Assembly (NCBI GenBank): GCA_944349375.1
Contig: CALVMV010000001.1
Span: forward strand, 124,001 to 188,000
Length of the DNA stretch: 64,000 bases
Source: an uncultured Clostridia bacterium
GTDB lineage: Bacteria; Bacillota; Clostridia; Christensenellales; UBA1242
Direction of reading: 5' to 3'
In this document: piece by piece, positions 7,003-15,559 of the stretch
Layout: every line of letters starts with the position of its first letter
Position numbering within the stretch: position 1 is the stretch's first letter
The notes under the pieces: model-generated
Database searches by the model: none
What the model saw: only the letters and a program-made list of their open reading frames with translations
What the model was told of the DNA's origin: nothing
Position numbers and translations under genes: made by a program

Positions 7003-10000
7003 ATTTTTTCGGGCAACTTAATACACTTTTTAAATATAAAAAAATTTCAGGAGCAGGCGATGGCGAAAAGGCAATTTTGACTTTACTAAAAAATTCGTCT
7101 GTTTTTCTTTCAGACAATTTTGCTAGTGCTGGCAAATTAAAAAAAGCTTTAACAATGATGGGCAAGAGGGCAGAAATAATTTCATCTGCTGTCGAAAGAG
7201 AGAACTATGATGAAAACTTAAAACCGTTTACGCAGTCAGTATGCAAATTTTTAAATAAACAATTAGATTATTTGATTTTTTTACCTTGCTCAGCAATCGT
7301 AAAGTTTGATTTAAAATCTTTTAGTGGTTTTGATCTTGCTGTTAATCAAACCGAAAATTTAAAAAGTTTGTGCGATAAATTTGTTGATATGGGTTATGTT
7401 CGCGAAGAAATGATTTCAGATAAAGGGCAATTTGCTCTGCGTGGTGATATTTTAGATATTTTCCCTTTAAATGAAGATAACCCTATAAGAATTGAATTTT
7501 TTAATGATTTGATTGAAAAAATACACTATTTTGATATTACAAACATGAAAAATCTTCAAAATTTAAATAAAATTTCGTTTTTCCCTTGCATGATGAAGGA
7601 AGGAGAAAATTGTTCAGTGGATTTATGTGATAATGTCATTTTAGATCAACCAGAACAGTTTTCAAAAGAAATTGATCTTTTAATGCAAAGTTATCAAGTC
7701 ATGTCTTATTTTAATGAAAAGTTTTACGCAAAATTTGATTATATTTACGAAAAAGCGAGCTTGATTTTTGATAATTTAAATGATTTAAGAACAGAATATA
7801 AAATTTCTAAACGGCCTAGTAGAAACTATTTAACAGACTTTTTGGCATTAAAGAATGATGTTGTAAGTTATGTTAAAATGGGGTTAAGCGTTGTATTATT
7901 TGCTGGAAATAGCAAATACAAACAAAAGCTTATTGATTTTTGTACTGAAAATAATTTAAATTGGAAAGATTTTGAAAAAAATAAAGATTATTGTGAAGGA
8001 ATTTATATTTCAGAATTAGATTTTCCTTATTCTTTATCTTTTTTAGAACAAAATATCGTTTGTATTGGAAGTGAAAACTTATTTAAACATAGTTCTAACA
8101 ATTTTTCAAAATCTAAGCATTCTGTTTTTTATTTGCCAAAACTTGGTGATTTTGTTGTTCACTCTTTTCATGGGATTGGAAAATGTATCAAAATTGAAAG
8201 ATTAAAAATCGCGGACATTGAGAGAGATTATTTTGTTATAGAATACAAAAATGGAGGCGTTTTATATCTTCCTAGTGAAGAAGCTAACTCTATTTCTGCC
8301 TATATTGGCTCTGAAGAAGCACCAAAATTATCTTCTTTGGGGGGAGCAGAATTTTCCAGATTAAAAGAAAAAGTTAAACAAAGCATTAAAGAAATGGCTT
8401 TTTCTCTTGCTCAAATTTACAAAGAAAGACAAGAGAAAAAGGGGGTAAAGTTTGTTAGAGATGACTTTTTGGAAAAACAATTTGCAGATGCTTTCCCTTA
8501 TCAATTATCCATTGACCAAGAAAAAGCTGTTTTAGATATAGATAATGATATGGAAAATGGAAAAATCATGGATAGACTAATCTGTGGTGATGTAGGTTTT
8601 GGCAAAACTGAAGTTGCTATGAGAGCTATTTTTAAGTGTGTTTATAATGGCAAACAATCAGCATTACTTTGTCCAACTACCATTTTATCTCAACAACATT
8701 ATGCGTCTTTAAAACAAAGATTTGAGGGATTTGGTGTTCGTGTAGAAGTTGTAAATCGTTTTAAATCAACTGCAGCAATTAAAGATATTTTGCAAAAAAC
8801 AAAAGAAGGTAAAATTGATGTTCTTGTTGGAACTCATAGACTACTATCTAATGATGTAGGATTTAAAGATTTAGGATTATTGGTTCTTGATGAAGAACAG
8901 CGATTTGGCGTTGAGCATAAGGAAAAAATTAAAAACATGTTTAGAAAAGTTGATGTTTTAACTTTATCGGCAACGCCTATACCTAGAACTCTTAACATGT
9001 CTTTATCTGGAATTAGGGACATCTCGGTAATTGAAACTCCACCAAAAGATAGACTTCCTATTCAGACTTATGTTGCTGAATTTGATTTTCAATTATTAAA
9101 AGATGTATTATCAAGAGAAAAAGCAAGAGGTGGGATTTCATTTGTAATTTATAATAGAGTAGAAGATATTGAAAGTTTTACAGCACAGCTTAAAGGTCTT
9201 TTACCAAACTACAATATTGCGTTTGCCCACGGGCAGATGAATGAAAAAGTGCTTGAAAGCATTGTAGAGAAATTATATAATGATGAATTTGATATTTTAG
9301 TTTCTACAACATTAGTTGAAAATGGAGTTGATTTGGCTAAAGCAAATACTATGGTTGTTGTAGATGCTGATAAGCTCGGATTAAGCACTCTTTATCAACT
9401 TCGTGGGAGAATAGGAAGAAGTGATAGGCTTAGCTACGCATACTTGACATATAAAAAAGATAAAGTTTTAACTGAGCAATCGGTTAAAAGATTGCAAGCA
9501 TTAAAAGAATTTTCTGCGCTAGGCAGTGGTTTTAAAATTGCTATGCGTGATTTGGAAATCAGGGGAGCAGGCAATATTTTTGGGAAACAACAGCATGGGC
9601 ATATTGCAAAAGTTGGATATGATATGTATGTTAAACTTCTTGACGAAGAAATTAAACGAATTAAGGGCGAAAAATCTTCTACTAAAAATGATGTTAAAAT
9701 GGAAGTCGCTATTGATGCCTTCATTGATGAAGGTTTTATTAAATCGAGTGAAGAAAGAATTGCTTATTATACAAAAATTAGTGAGTTGCAAAGCGAAAAA
9801 GATATGCAAGAAATTTTACAAAGTTTGAATGATGCTTTTGGTTTTGTTCCTATAGAAATAAAAAATCTTTGCAAGCTTGCTTATTTAAGAAATCTTGCAG
9901 GCAATTTTATGGTAAACAAAATAAAAATCAATGCTGGCTATTGTGAAGTTTATTTAATAAAGCAAGAAAAAATTATTGATGAAAAATTGGCAAAGCAAAT

Positions 10001-10127
10001 TTCGACTTTTAATGGAAAATTATCTTTTGATACAAATATTAAAATATCTTTTAATTTTGATGGAAATGTTACTAATAAAATGGAAAATCTTATTAAGTTT
10101 TTTCAGTCTGCTTTAAAAAATGATTAA
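6993..10127 (+). CDS. mfd: Transcription-repair coupling factor Mfd
   Basis: Mfd is a DNA translocase that removes stalled RNA polymerase and recruits UvrA. At 1044 residues it is shorter than the usual 1150-1180. In order there are a UvrB-like N-terminal region (about 1-340), the RNA-polymerase-interacting CarD-like domain (about 380-440; GDFVVHSFHGIGKCIK), a RecG-like helicase with Walker A GDVGFGKTE at about 532, the DEEQ box (LVLDEEQRFGVEHKEK) near 632, motif III LSATPIPRTLNMSLSGIRD, a helicase C domain with QLRGRIGRS, and a C-terminal TRCF domain. The most likely reduced part is the N-terminal module. GGAG precedes the ATG, which lies within the end of pth. Confidence 0.95.
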   Translation: MFIDFFGQLNTLFKYKKISGAGDGEKAILTLLKNSSVFLSDNFASAGKLKKALTMMGKRAEIISSAVERENYDENLKPFTQSVCKFLNKQLDYLIFLPCSAIVKFDLKSFSGFDLAVNQTENLKSLCDKFVDMGYVREEMISDKGQFALRGDILDIFPLNEDNPIRIEFFNDLIEKIHYFDITNMKNLQNLNKISFFPCMMKEGENCSVDLCDNVILDQPEQFSKEIDLLMQSYQVMSYFNEKFYAKFDYIYEKASLIFDNLNDLRTEYKISKRPSRNYLTDFLALKNDVVSYVKMGLSVVLFAGNSKYKQKLIDFCTENNLNWKDFEKNKDYCEGIYISELDFPYSLSFLEQNIVCIGSENLFKHSSNNFSKSKHSVFYLPKLGDFVVHSFHGIGKCIKIERLKIADIERDYFVIEYKNGGVLYLPSEEANSISAYIGSEEAPKLSSLGGAEFSRLKEKVKQSIKEMAFSLAQIYKERQEKKGVKFVRDDFLEKQFADAFPYQLSIDQEKAVLDIDNDMENGKIMDRLICGDVGFGKTEVAMRAIFKCVYNGKQSALLCPTTILSQQHYASLKQRFEGFGVRVEVVNRFKSTAAIKDILQKTKEGKIDVLVGTHRLLSNDVGFKDLGLLVLDEEQRFGVEHKEKIKNMFRKVDVLTLSATPIPRTLNMSLSGIRDISVIETPPKDRLPIQTYVAEFDFQLLKDVLSREKARGGISFVIYNRVEDIESFTAQLKGLLPNYNIAFAHGQMNEKVLESIVEKLYNDEFDILVSTTLVENGVDLAKANTMVVVDADKLGLSTLYQLRGRIGRSDRLSYAYLTYKKDKVLTEQSVKRLQALKEFSALGSGFKIAMRDLEIRGAGNIFGKQQHGHIAKVGYDMYVKLLDEEIKRIKGEKSSTKNDVKMEVAIDAFIDEGFIKSSEERIAYYTKISELQSEKDMQEILQSLNDAFGFVPIEIKNLCKLAYLRNLAGNFMVNKIKINAGYCEVYLIKQEKIIDEKLAKQISTFNGKLSFDTNIKISFNFDGNVTNKMENLIKFFQSALKND

Positions 10128-10181
10128 AACTTATAAAATGAGCAATAAATTAATTTATATTTTAAAAACTATTCAAATTAC

Positions 10182-10211
10182 TTGATGTTTTTTAACAAAA
10201 TGTGTTAAAAT
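10182..10211 (+). promoter_or_regulatory. Promoter with internal palindrome for the PrsA-like gene
   Basis: TTGATG (10182-10187), an 18-nt spacer and TAAAAT (10206-10211) preceded by TGT. A perfect inverted repeat TTTTAACA-aaatg-TGTTAAAA (10190-10210) fills the spacer and -10. It could be an operator, or by itself a weak hairpin ending mfd transcription. Confidence 0.4.
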
Positions 10212-10250
10212 TTAATTTGAATTATTATTGCCTTACTTATTGGAGTGTTT

Positions 10251-12029
10251 ATGAGAAAAAAAATTGTTGGACTATTATTGTGTTTTACTCTTTTTAGCAT
10301 GTCTATTCTGACAGGCTGTTCTTTGTTTACTAGAAATACCCAACTTTATTATGATACTGTCGTAGCTACTTTAGAAAAAGATGGAAAAGTTTTGCAAATT
10401 ACCAAAAAAGAATTGATTGAATCTTACAGCAATTATGGTGCAATGTATGAACAATACTATGGTTACTCAACCAAAGATGCATACGATATGTCTTTGACCA
10501 TTGCGGAAAACAGAAAAATAACTGTTAATGAAGCTGAAGCTATTGTTAAAAACAGAGGTGGTTTAACTAAAAAAGAAAAAGCATATATTTGGCAACAAAC
10601 TATGGATTCTTTGCTTGATAATTTAAATTCTTACTATGATGAAATAGTAGGAAATGAAGATGAAACTGAAGAAACAGAGAGTATTACTTTTGAAGGTTAC
10701 ACTAAAAACGCAAAAATTGAAAATGGTCAGGTGATTAGGACAACAATTCCTACAAAAGTCATTGATTCATTCGAATATGATGAAAATAATGCACATGATT
10801 ATTCAAACAAAGAAGATTTAGCTTTAATTTATGACAACTTTGTAGATTTTGTTTTAAGTGGAAATGAAGATTATCAAAAAGCTTTTGAAAAATATAAGCA
10901 AGCATTGATTGTTTCCGAGCAAGGACTAGATTTATCTCAAGATTCTCCAAGCCTGTTTGCTAGAGAAATAGATAGACTCTGCAAAATAATGTATGAAAAT
11001 TATATGGTTGAAGTATTCAGTGAAGAATACGAAAACTATGATGAAATTTCTTCTGTAACAATTAATGATATTCTTTCTCTTTATTCAAGTAAAGTTAGAA
11101 GAGGGTATGTTCAATATGAAATTGAAGGCGATTCTTCTTATGATGAAACTATACAAAAGGATGCTAGTTCAGTTTATTATTACAAAAACGGAGAGGGGGA
11201 AACTCAATATTTTACTGTTGCAAACATACTTTTAAAATTTAATGATGAGCAACAGGCAACATATGATGCTTTGTATGAAAAATTTTATGGGCAATCTCCT
11301 GATGACGGCGATGCTCCAGATGTTGGGGACATGGGATATGATGGTAGTTATTCTAAAACCCAATATGAAAATGACTTAAATGCTCTTTATAGTCAATTAA
11401 AACCTGTTGTTAGAGAAAAAGATTCTGATGGTAATTATGTCGAAAAAGAAAGCTCTTTAACACAAGATGAGTTATTGAAATTAATTCAATCTCAATTATC
11501 TAGTGCCAAAACAACAGAAAAAGCTGATTTAATTAACCAATATATTTATATGTATAATGAAGATGAAGGAATGTTCAACGCATCATCATGTTATGTTATA
11601 GGTCAAGATGCTGATGGAAATGCTGTTTCAAGTTTTGTTGAACCTTTCAATGAAGCAGGGTTAAAACTTTACAACAATGGTGCTGGAAAATTTGGAGATA
11701 CATCTTCTTATGTAAGAACTAACTATGGGCTTCATATTCTTATTTATACTGGAAAAGCAGAAAATGAAAATATAGCAAAATTACAAACTAGTGTTGATGA
11801 AAATTATGGACTAGTTTATAATGAAGGGGATGAATACGATAGTGATAGTGCTATTTATATTCTTTATAACACACGCGTAAATCCTCTTGTAGACAAAACT
11901 TACTTTGATGTGCTTTACGATGAAGTGTTTAAAGATAATTCTGGAGAATATGAATCTAAAAAATTAGAAGAAGCACGAAATGGTTATGTAATAACTCATT
12001 ATGAAAGTAGATATAGCGATTTGGTATAA
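10251..12029 (+). CDS. PrsA/SurA-like foldase lipoprotein
   Basis: The 592-residue lipoprotein has signal peptide MRKKIVGLLLCFTLFSMS and a lipobox ending LTGC, so it is anchored on the outer face of the membrane. The N-terminal part (YYDTVVATLEKDGKVLQITK) resembles the SurA/PrsA chaperone domain. Near the C-terminus, FVEPFNEAGLKLYNNGAGKF and YGLHILIYTG match the end of a parvulin-type PPIase (…VEPFEEAAF…YGYHII). A long acidic helical insertion lies between. It would help fold exported proteins. A PPIase lipoprotein downstream of mfd is a common Clostridia arrangement. The start at 10251 follows TTGGAGTG; a GTG two codons earlier overlaps that RBS and is not used. Confidence 0.7.
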   Translation: MRKKIVGLLLCFTLFSMSILTGCSLFTRNTQLYYDTVVATLEKDGKVLQITKKELIESYSNYGAMYEQYYGYSTKDAYDMSLTIAENRKITVNEAEAIVKNRGGLTKKEKAYIWQQTMDSLLDNLNSYYDEIVGNEDETEETESITFEGYTKNAKIENGQVIRTTIPTKVIDSFEYDENNAHDYSNKEDLALIYDNFVDFVLSGNEDYQKAFEKYKQALIVSEQGLDLSQDSPSLFAREIDRLCKIMYENYMVEVFSEEYENYDEISSVTINDILSLYSSKVRRGYVQYEIEGDSSYDETIQKDASSVYYYKNGEGETQYFTVANILLKFNDEQQATYDALYEKFYGQSPDDGDAPDVGDMGYDGSYSKTQYENDLNALYSQLKPVVREKDSDGNYVEKESSLTQDELLKLIQSQLSSAKTTEKADLINQYIYMYNEDEGMFNASSCYVIGQDADGNAVSSFVEPFNEAGLKLYNNGAGKFGDTSSYVRTNYGLHILIYTGKAENENIAKLQTSVDENYGLVYNEGDEYDSDSAIYILYNTRVNPLVDKTYFDVLYDEVFKDNSGEYESKKLEEARNGYVITHYESRYSDLV

Positions 12030-12044
12030 CTTAATTTACAAAAT

Positions 12045-12073
12045 GCTCTTGTTAAGTTGACAAGGGCTTTTTT
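12045..12073 (+). terminator. Terminator overlapping the next gene's promoter
   Basis: The stem GCTCTTGT (12045-12052) / ACAAGGGC (12060-12067) is followed by six T. The -35 of the next gene (12057-12062) lies in its loop and 3' arm, and the T-run forms part of the promoter spacer. Confidence 0.8.
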
Positions 12074-12085
12074 ATTTGTTAAACT
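12057..12085 (+). promoter_or_regulatory. Sigma-A promoter giving a leaderless transcript
   Basis: TTGACA (12057-12062), a 17-nt spacer, TG-T-TAAACT (-10 at 12080-12085), 6 nt, then ATG at 12092. No Shine-Dalgarno sequence is present. Confidence 0.7.
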
Positions 12086-12091
12086 TTAGCT

Positions 12092-13540
12092 ATGCGAAAA
12101 AATCAGCATAATGAACAAGTGGTTCAGTTATCGATTGATGGCACAATAGACAATCAAACAGTCGTTAAAAACAAAGAAGCTACGACTGATTTTGTTGATA
12201 ATAATATTTCTTTAAAAAAAGGGGATATACTTTATCCAGTTCAAAAAGGGAAATCAGTTAAAAGGGAAAATTTATTTTCTGTTATTAAGTTTAAATTAAA
12301 ATCTAAGCAATTAAAATTTAAAGAAAGTATAACCTTTGCAAAAGCTATGTCTGAGGAAGAACAAAAACAAAAAATGGCAGAAGCTGAACAGTCTGTTTCT
12401 AAAAAAAGTAGTAAAAAAAGTAAAATTACAAATCTTATCTTTTTCTTTGTTAATATAGCTGTTGTTGCTGGAATTTTAGTTTATCAACTTACAAAAGAAG
12501 AATTTGCACCTCTCTCTGGGCTGAGATTTAATGTAAGTGCGTTATTTTTTGCAGTATTGATGTTTTTAGCAACGCTTGCAACTGAAACAATAACTTCCGG
12601 ATATTTAATGAAAATTTCGACAAATAGATGGCGTTTAGGCCTTTCTTACAAAGTAACTTACATCGGAAGATATTACGATAATGTTACGCCTATGGCGACT
12701 GGAGGCCAACCTTTTCAAGTTGCATATTTAAAATCTCATGGGGTTCCTCTTCACACTTCTCTTTCAATTCCACTTGGCAAATATATTTTTAGCCAAATAG
12801 CTTGGTTTATTATTAGTATAATTTGTCTTATTTATAGTTTTGTAACTCCAAATCAAAATGCTTTTGTTTCAATAACAAGTATTATTGGATTCATTTTGGG
12901 CTCAGTTGTTTTAGTAGCCACTACCTTTTTGTGTATCTGCAAAAGTTTTGGTAAAAAACTTGTAGTTAAAATACTTAAATTGCTATACAAAATGAAAATA
13001 ATTAAAAATTACGACAAGCAATATGAAAAAATAACTAAATATATAAGTGATTTTCAAGATGTAATGCAACAATATGCAAAAAACGCAAAAGATTTCTTCG
13101 CTTTGCTTGGCTTAAGTATTTTGCGTATGCTTTTTCACTATTCAATTCCATTTTTTGTTATTTCTTTTTTCAATGGTGGGCTTGAAAGTTCAATGTTTAT
13201 ACCTGTCTTTGTGATGTGTAATTTAGTTGATATGGCTTCTTCATTCTTCCCATTGCCTGGCGGAACTGGTTTAAATGAAATTTCTTTTGCGGCAGCTTTT
13301 GGATCTATTGTAGGACAAAATAACATTTTGGTTTGGGTTCTTTTAGGTTGGAGATTTTTCTCTTATTATATTTACTTGTTGCAAGGAATTTTGATTTTAT
13401 CTTATGATGTAAGCTATGGTAATCGAAAATACAAATGGTTGGTATGCAAAGAGAATTTAATAGTTGAAAGCAATCAATTCAAGCAAATTCAGATCGACAA
13501 ATTTAGACAAGAGCGTTCAAAAAGAAGAAAAAAGGTTTAA
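12092..13540 (+). CDS. LPG-synthase-TM (YbhN/AglD-like) flippase-like membrane protein
   Basis: The 482-residue protein has a cytoplasmic, Lys-rich N-terminus of about 110 residues followed by about eight membrane helices. Family signatures are visible: YYDNVTPMATGGQPFQVAYL (about 191-210) and FFPLPGGTGLNEISFAAAFG (about 386-405). This is the lysylphosphatidylglycerol synthase transmembrane family (UPF0104), whose members are flippase-like or membrane components of lipid-modifying enzymes. No C-terminal aminoacyltransferase (DUF2156) domain is present, so it is not a full MprF. The C-terminus is strongly basic (RQERSKRRKKV). The start is leaderless, and the promoter overlaps the terminator of the previous gene. 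Confidence 0.8.
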   Translation: MRKNQHNEQVVQLSIDGTIDNQTVVKNKEATTDFVDNNISLKKGDILYPVQKGKSVKRENLFSVIKFKLKSKQLKFKESITFAKAMSEEEQKQKMAEAEQSVSKKSSKKSKITNLIFFFVNIAVVAGILVYQLTKEEFAPLSGLRFNVSALFFAVLMFLATLATETITSGYLMKISTNRWRLGLSYKVTYIGRYYDNVTPMATGGQPFQVAYLKSHGVPLHTSLSIPLGKYIFSQIAWFIISIICLIYSFVTPNQNAFVSITSIIGFILGSVVLVATTFLCICKSFGKKLVVKILKLLYKMKIIKNYDKQYEKITKYISDFQDVMQQYAKNAKDFFALLGLSILRMLFHYSIPFFVISFFNGGLESSMFIPVFVMCNLVDMASSFFPLPGGTGLNEISFAAAFGSIVGQNNILVWVLLGWRFFSYYIYLLQGILILSYDVSYGNRKYKWLVCKENLIVESNQFKQIQIDKFRQERSKRRKKV

Positions 13541-13565
13541 GCTTAATACTGCATAAAATTATATA

Positions 13566-13620
13566 AGCCGTCCAAACTAAAATCATGAAAATTGATAAGA
13601 ATAATTTTGGATGGCTTTTT
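13566..13620 (+). terminator. Terminator spanning the start codon of the next gene
   Basis: The 11-bp stem is AGCCGTCCAAA (13566-13576) / TTTGGATGGCT (13606-13616) with one G-U pair, followed by a run of five T ending at 13620. The 29-nt loop holds the ATG at 13585. The 3' arm and T-run encode FGWLF of the next protein. Confidence 0.75.
13573..13584 (+). promoter_or_regulatory. Possible -10 for a leaderless start inside the terminator
   Basis: CAAACT (13573-13578) ends 6 nt before the ATG at 13585. The -35 is poor (TGCATA at 13550). It is included because the 6-nt spacing matches the other SD-less genes here. Confidence 0.3.
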
Positions 13621-14142
13621 ACTTGTGTAGGGTTAGTAATTTTATTAGGCATATCTATTTATCTTGGAATAAGTGGTTTCTTTTTTCAAACTGAAGATAC
13701 CTATACAACTGATCTTGTTTTAGGGCAAAATGTCGAAAGTGCAATTAGGAAAAATCAAGCTACTTCAATTTCAGTAAATATGTCAGGAGGATTTTTGCCT
13801 GAAGAAAGGTTAGCGCAAGTAGTTTCTATAAAAAATCTAGAACTAAATAATTCTTTATATTTGAGAGCTAAAGTTTTTATCTATTCATCACAAAATCAAA
13901 CTGAGGAAATTGATATTGTAGAAAATAGTAATTGGACAAAAAACGAAGATGGATACTATTATTATAATGAACTTTTATCTCCGCTTGAAAAGACAACTTT
14001 TTCTACTTTTATAATTGCTCCTTCGCAGGATTTTGTTACTGCAAGTTGGAAAAAATATATTGTAACTTTTGTTTTTGAAAGTTTAGATAGCAGTGTTGAT
14101 GTAGAGAATTTATGGCAAAACAATCCTGTTCAAAATGTTTGA
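13585..14142 (+). CDS. Membrane-anchored secreted protein, possibly a TasA/camelysin-like subunit
   Basis: This 185-residue protein has one N-terminal hydrophobic segment (about residues 10-32: LFTCVGLVILLGISIYLGIS) and a beta-rich extracellular part. NWTKNEDGYYYYNELLSPLE (about 112-131) resembles the dGYYYYn-x-L-x-P-g-e-t motif of TasA/CalY-like, SipW-processed proteins, but the resemblance is only local. It could equally be a generic surface protein. No RBS precedes the ATG, and the start codon sits in the loop of the upstream gene's terminator. The TGA stop is part of the TTGACA -35 of the next gene. Confidence 0.5.
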   Translation: MKIDKNNFGWLFTCVGLVILLGISIYLGISGFFFQTEDTYTTDLVLGQNVESAIRKNQATSISVNMSGGFLPEERLAQVVSIKNLELNNSLYLRAKVFIYSSQNQTEEIDIVENSNWTKNEDGYYYYNELLSPLEKTTFSTFIIAPSQDFVTASWKKYIVTFVFESLDSSVDVENLWQNNPVQNV

Positions 14143-14167
14143 CAAAATTATTACCTTTTTATATAAT
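14139..14167 (+). promoter_or_regulatory. Consensus sigma-A promoter
   Basis: TTGACA (14139-14144), a 17-nt spacer and TATAAT (14162-14167). The start site should fall near 14174, giving a short leader with AAAGGAG before the ATG at 14188. The -35 overlaps the upstream stop codon. Confidence 0.85.
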
Positions 14168-14187
14168 TGCTAAAAAAGGAGAAATAG

Positions 14188-14397
14188 ATGCCAGTTATTC
14201 CGCCACCACCACCACGTTTCAGATTTCCGCAAAAAGAGAATAATGTTGTTGAAAATAAACAACAATCTAGTGAAATTTTAAATAATAAATCTGAAAAAAA
14301 TAAAAAACAAGAAAAGGCAAAAAAGGCTCTGTTTTTCTTTTTAACTGCTGTTTGTTTTGCCTCGGCAGTTGTGATGTTTACTTTATTATTTGTTTAA
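14188..14397 (+). CDS. Small proline-rich single-pass membrane protein
   Basis: The product is 69 residues. The N-terminus MPVIPPPPPRFRFPQKEN is proline-rich, a charged Lys/Asn/Glu linker of about 25 residues follows, and the C-terminus is one membrane helix (ALFFFLTAVCFASAVVMFTLLFV), so it is probably a tail-anchored protein with a cytoplasmic N-terminus. A consensus promoter and a good AAAGGAG RBS support expression. I do not recognise a family; the polyproline stretch suggests a binding site for a partner protein. Confidence 0.6.
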   Translation: MPVIPPPPPRFRFPQKENNVVENKQQSSEILNNKSEKNKKQEKAKKALFFFLTAVCFASAVVMFTLLFV

Positions 14398-14441
14398 ATA
14401 CAAATTTCTCCAAAAATCAATTATTTATTTTTAATATGTTG

Positions 14442-14478
14442 GCAACCATTATTTTATGAAAAATATGGTTGCTTTTTT
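14442..14478 (+). terminator. Terminator enclosing the next start codon
   Basis: The stem GCAACCAT (14442-14449) / ATGGTTGC (14465-14472) is followed by six T. The ATG at 14456 is in the loop, and the in-frame ATG at 14465 opens the 3' arm. Confidence 0.75.
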
Positions 14479-14899
14479 ATTTATATTTATTTTATTTGCC
14501 GGTGTTTCTTTTTTTCGCAATGTCACTTTGCCTATGGGGGAAGCAAAAAGTGCGGCATTTGTTTCTTCTAACCAATTTGAAGGATTTGAAACTATAAAAA
14601 ATGGAAATGATTATATAATAAAAGTTTATGATGATATTAAAGAATTTTATTTAAAAAATGAAGAATTTATAAAAGGTTTTAATTTATATTTTCAGTCGTT
14701 AGATATTAAAGACTTTGCAAAAAAACTAAATGCTCAAATTTATCAAACGCATGATGTGGAAGGTATGATTATGTATTATGGTTATACGAATATGTATAAA
14801 AATTTTGAAATGGTTGGTGGTAAAAAAGTCAATATACAAATAGCTGTCAAAGAAGATGAGACCATTGTCGGATTTCCGCTTATTTTGACAGGTTTTTAA
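14456..14899 (+). CDS. Secreted protein, YwmB-like candidate (sporulation neighbourhood)
   Basis: The product is 147 residues with an N-terminal signal or anchor segment (MVAFLFIFILFAGVSFF). The C-terminus, KKVNIQIAVKEDETIVGFPL, resembles the closing motif of YwmB/DUF1779 proteins as I remember it (kkvNlqvAl…GtPli). In Bacillus, ywmB lies close to spoIID, spoIIQ and spoIIID, which agrees with the SpoIIQ-like and SpoIIID genes following here. The protein is shorter than YwmB (about 240), so the assignment is tentative. No RBS is visible for either ATG (14456 or 14465), and both lie inside the preceding terminator hairpin. Confidence 0.4.
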   Translation: MKNMVAFLFIFILFAGVSFFRNVTLPMGEAKSAAFVSSNQFEGFETIKNGNDYIIKVYDDIKEFYLKNEEFIKGFNLYFQSLDIKDFAKKLNAQIYQTHDVEGMIMYYGYTNMYKNFEMVGGKKVNIQIAVKEDETIVGFPLILTGF

Positions 14900-14928
14900 A
14901 TTACTTTTTTTAAATTGTTTAAATCTAT

Positions 14929-14956
14929 GTATAAAATAATTTTTCGTGGCAATAAA
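14929..14956 (+). promoter_or_regulatory. Sigma-F-like promoter of the SpoIIQ-like gene
   Basis: GTATA (14929-14933), a 14-nt spacer, then GGCAATAAA (14948-14956), close to the forespore sigma-F pattern (GyATA … GGnnAnAnT). In Bacillus, spoIIQ is sigma-F dependent. Confidence 0.45.
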
Positions 14957-14974
14957 TTTGGCAGGAGGTAAAAA

Positions 14975-15535
14975 ATGGAGATTACAAAAAGAAATAAGTT
15001 TGTCGAGTTTATTAAAAATTACTGGATGTATGTGGCCGTTGCTGTAGTAGTGCTAGTTATAGCTATCACAGTTGGAGTTCTTGCAGGAGGTCAAACTGTT
15101 CCTACAACAGCACCTAAACTTGAATTTTCTTTGCCAATGAACGAAGCAAATATTATTAAAGATTATTCTTCTACTGAATTACAAGAAAACACATCTTTAA
15201 ATCAGTGGGAGGCTCATCTTTCAGTTGATTTTGCATCAGAAAATTCAGATGTTTTTGCAGTTTTGGACGGCACAGTTACCAAAGTAAGCTATGATGTTTT
15301 AAATGGACATTTGGTTGAAATAACTCACAGCGATGGCTTTGTAAGTCAATATTGTTCATTAGCAGACGAACCATTAGTTAGCGAAGGCGACAAAGTAAGT
15401 GCTGGTGAAAAAATTGGCACTGCTGGCAATAGCTCAAACGCAGAAATTGATTTAGGCAATCACTTGCATTTTACACTTTATCTAAACCAAGAGGCTGTTG
15501 ACCCTAACAATTATTTAGATTTACAAAACAAATAA
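14975..15535 (+). CDS. spoIIQ: SpoIIQ-like LytM (M23) protein
   Basis: The 186-residue protein has one N-terminal membrane helix (about 17-38) and an extracytoplasmic M23/LytM domain (about 75-180). The zinc ligands are intact: H81 and D85 in HLSVD, and H163/H165 in NHLHF. Bacillus SpoIIQ has lost catalytic residues whereas clostridial SpoIIQ keeps them. In spore formers SpoIIQ sits in the forespore membrane and joins mother-cell SpoIIIAH to form the engulfment channel. The call rests on the architecture, the sigma-F-like promoter and the nearby spoIIID. A general M23 cell-wall peptidase is the alternative. The RBS is AGGAGG. Confidence 0.65.
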   Translation: MEITKRNKFVEFIKNYWMYVAVAVVVLVIAITVGVLAGGQTVPTTAPKLEFSLPMNEANIIKDYSSTELQENTSLNQWEAHLSVDFASENSDVFAVLDGTVTKVSYDVLNGHLVEITHSDGFVSQYCSLADEPLVSEGDKVSAGEKIGTAGNSSNAEIDLGNHLHFTLYLNQEAVDPNNYLDLQNK

Positions 15536-15557
15536 GCAGAAAAATTCTGCTTTTTTT
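15535..15557 (+). terminator. Intrinsic terminator after the SpoIIQ-like gene
   Basis: AGCAGAA (15535-15541) / TTCTGCT (15545-15551) with a 3-nt loop and seven T. Confidence 0.85.
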
Positions 15558-15559
15558 GT

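Noticed and set aside
9526..9828. Second open frame overlapping the C-terminal part of mfd
   Set aside because: It is shifted relative to intact, clearly conserved Mfd sequence and has no RBS.
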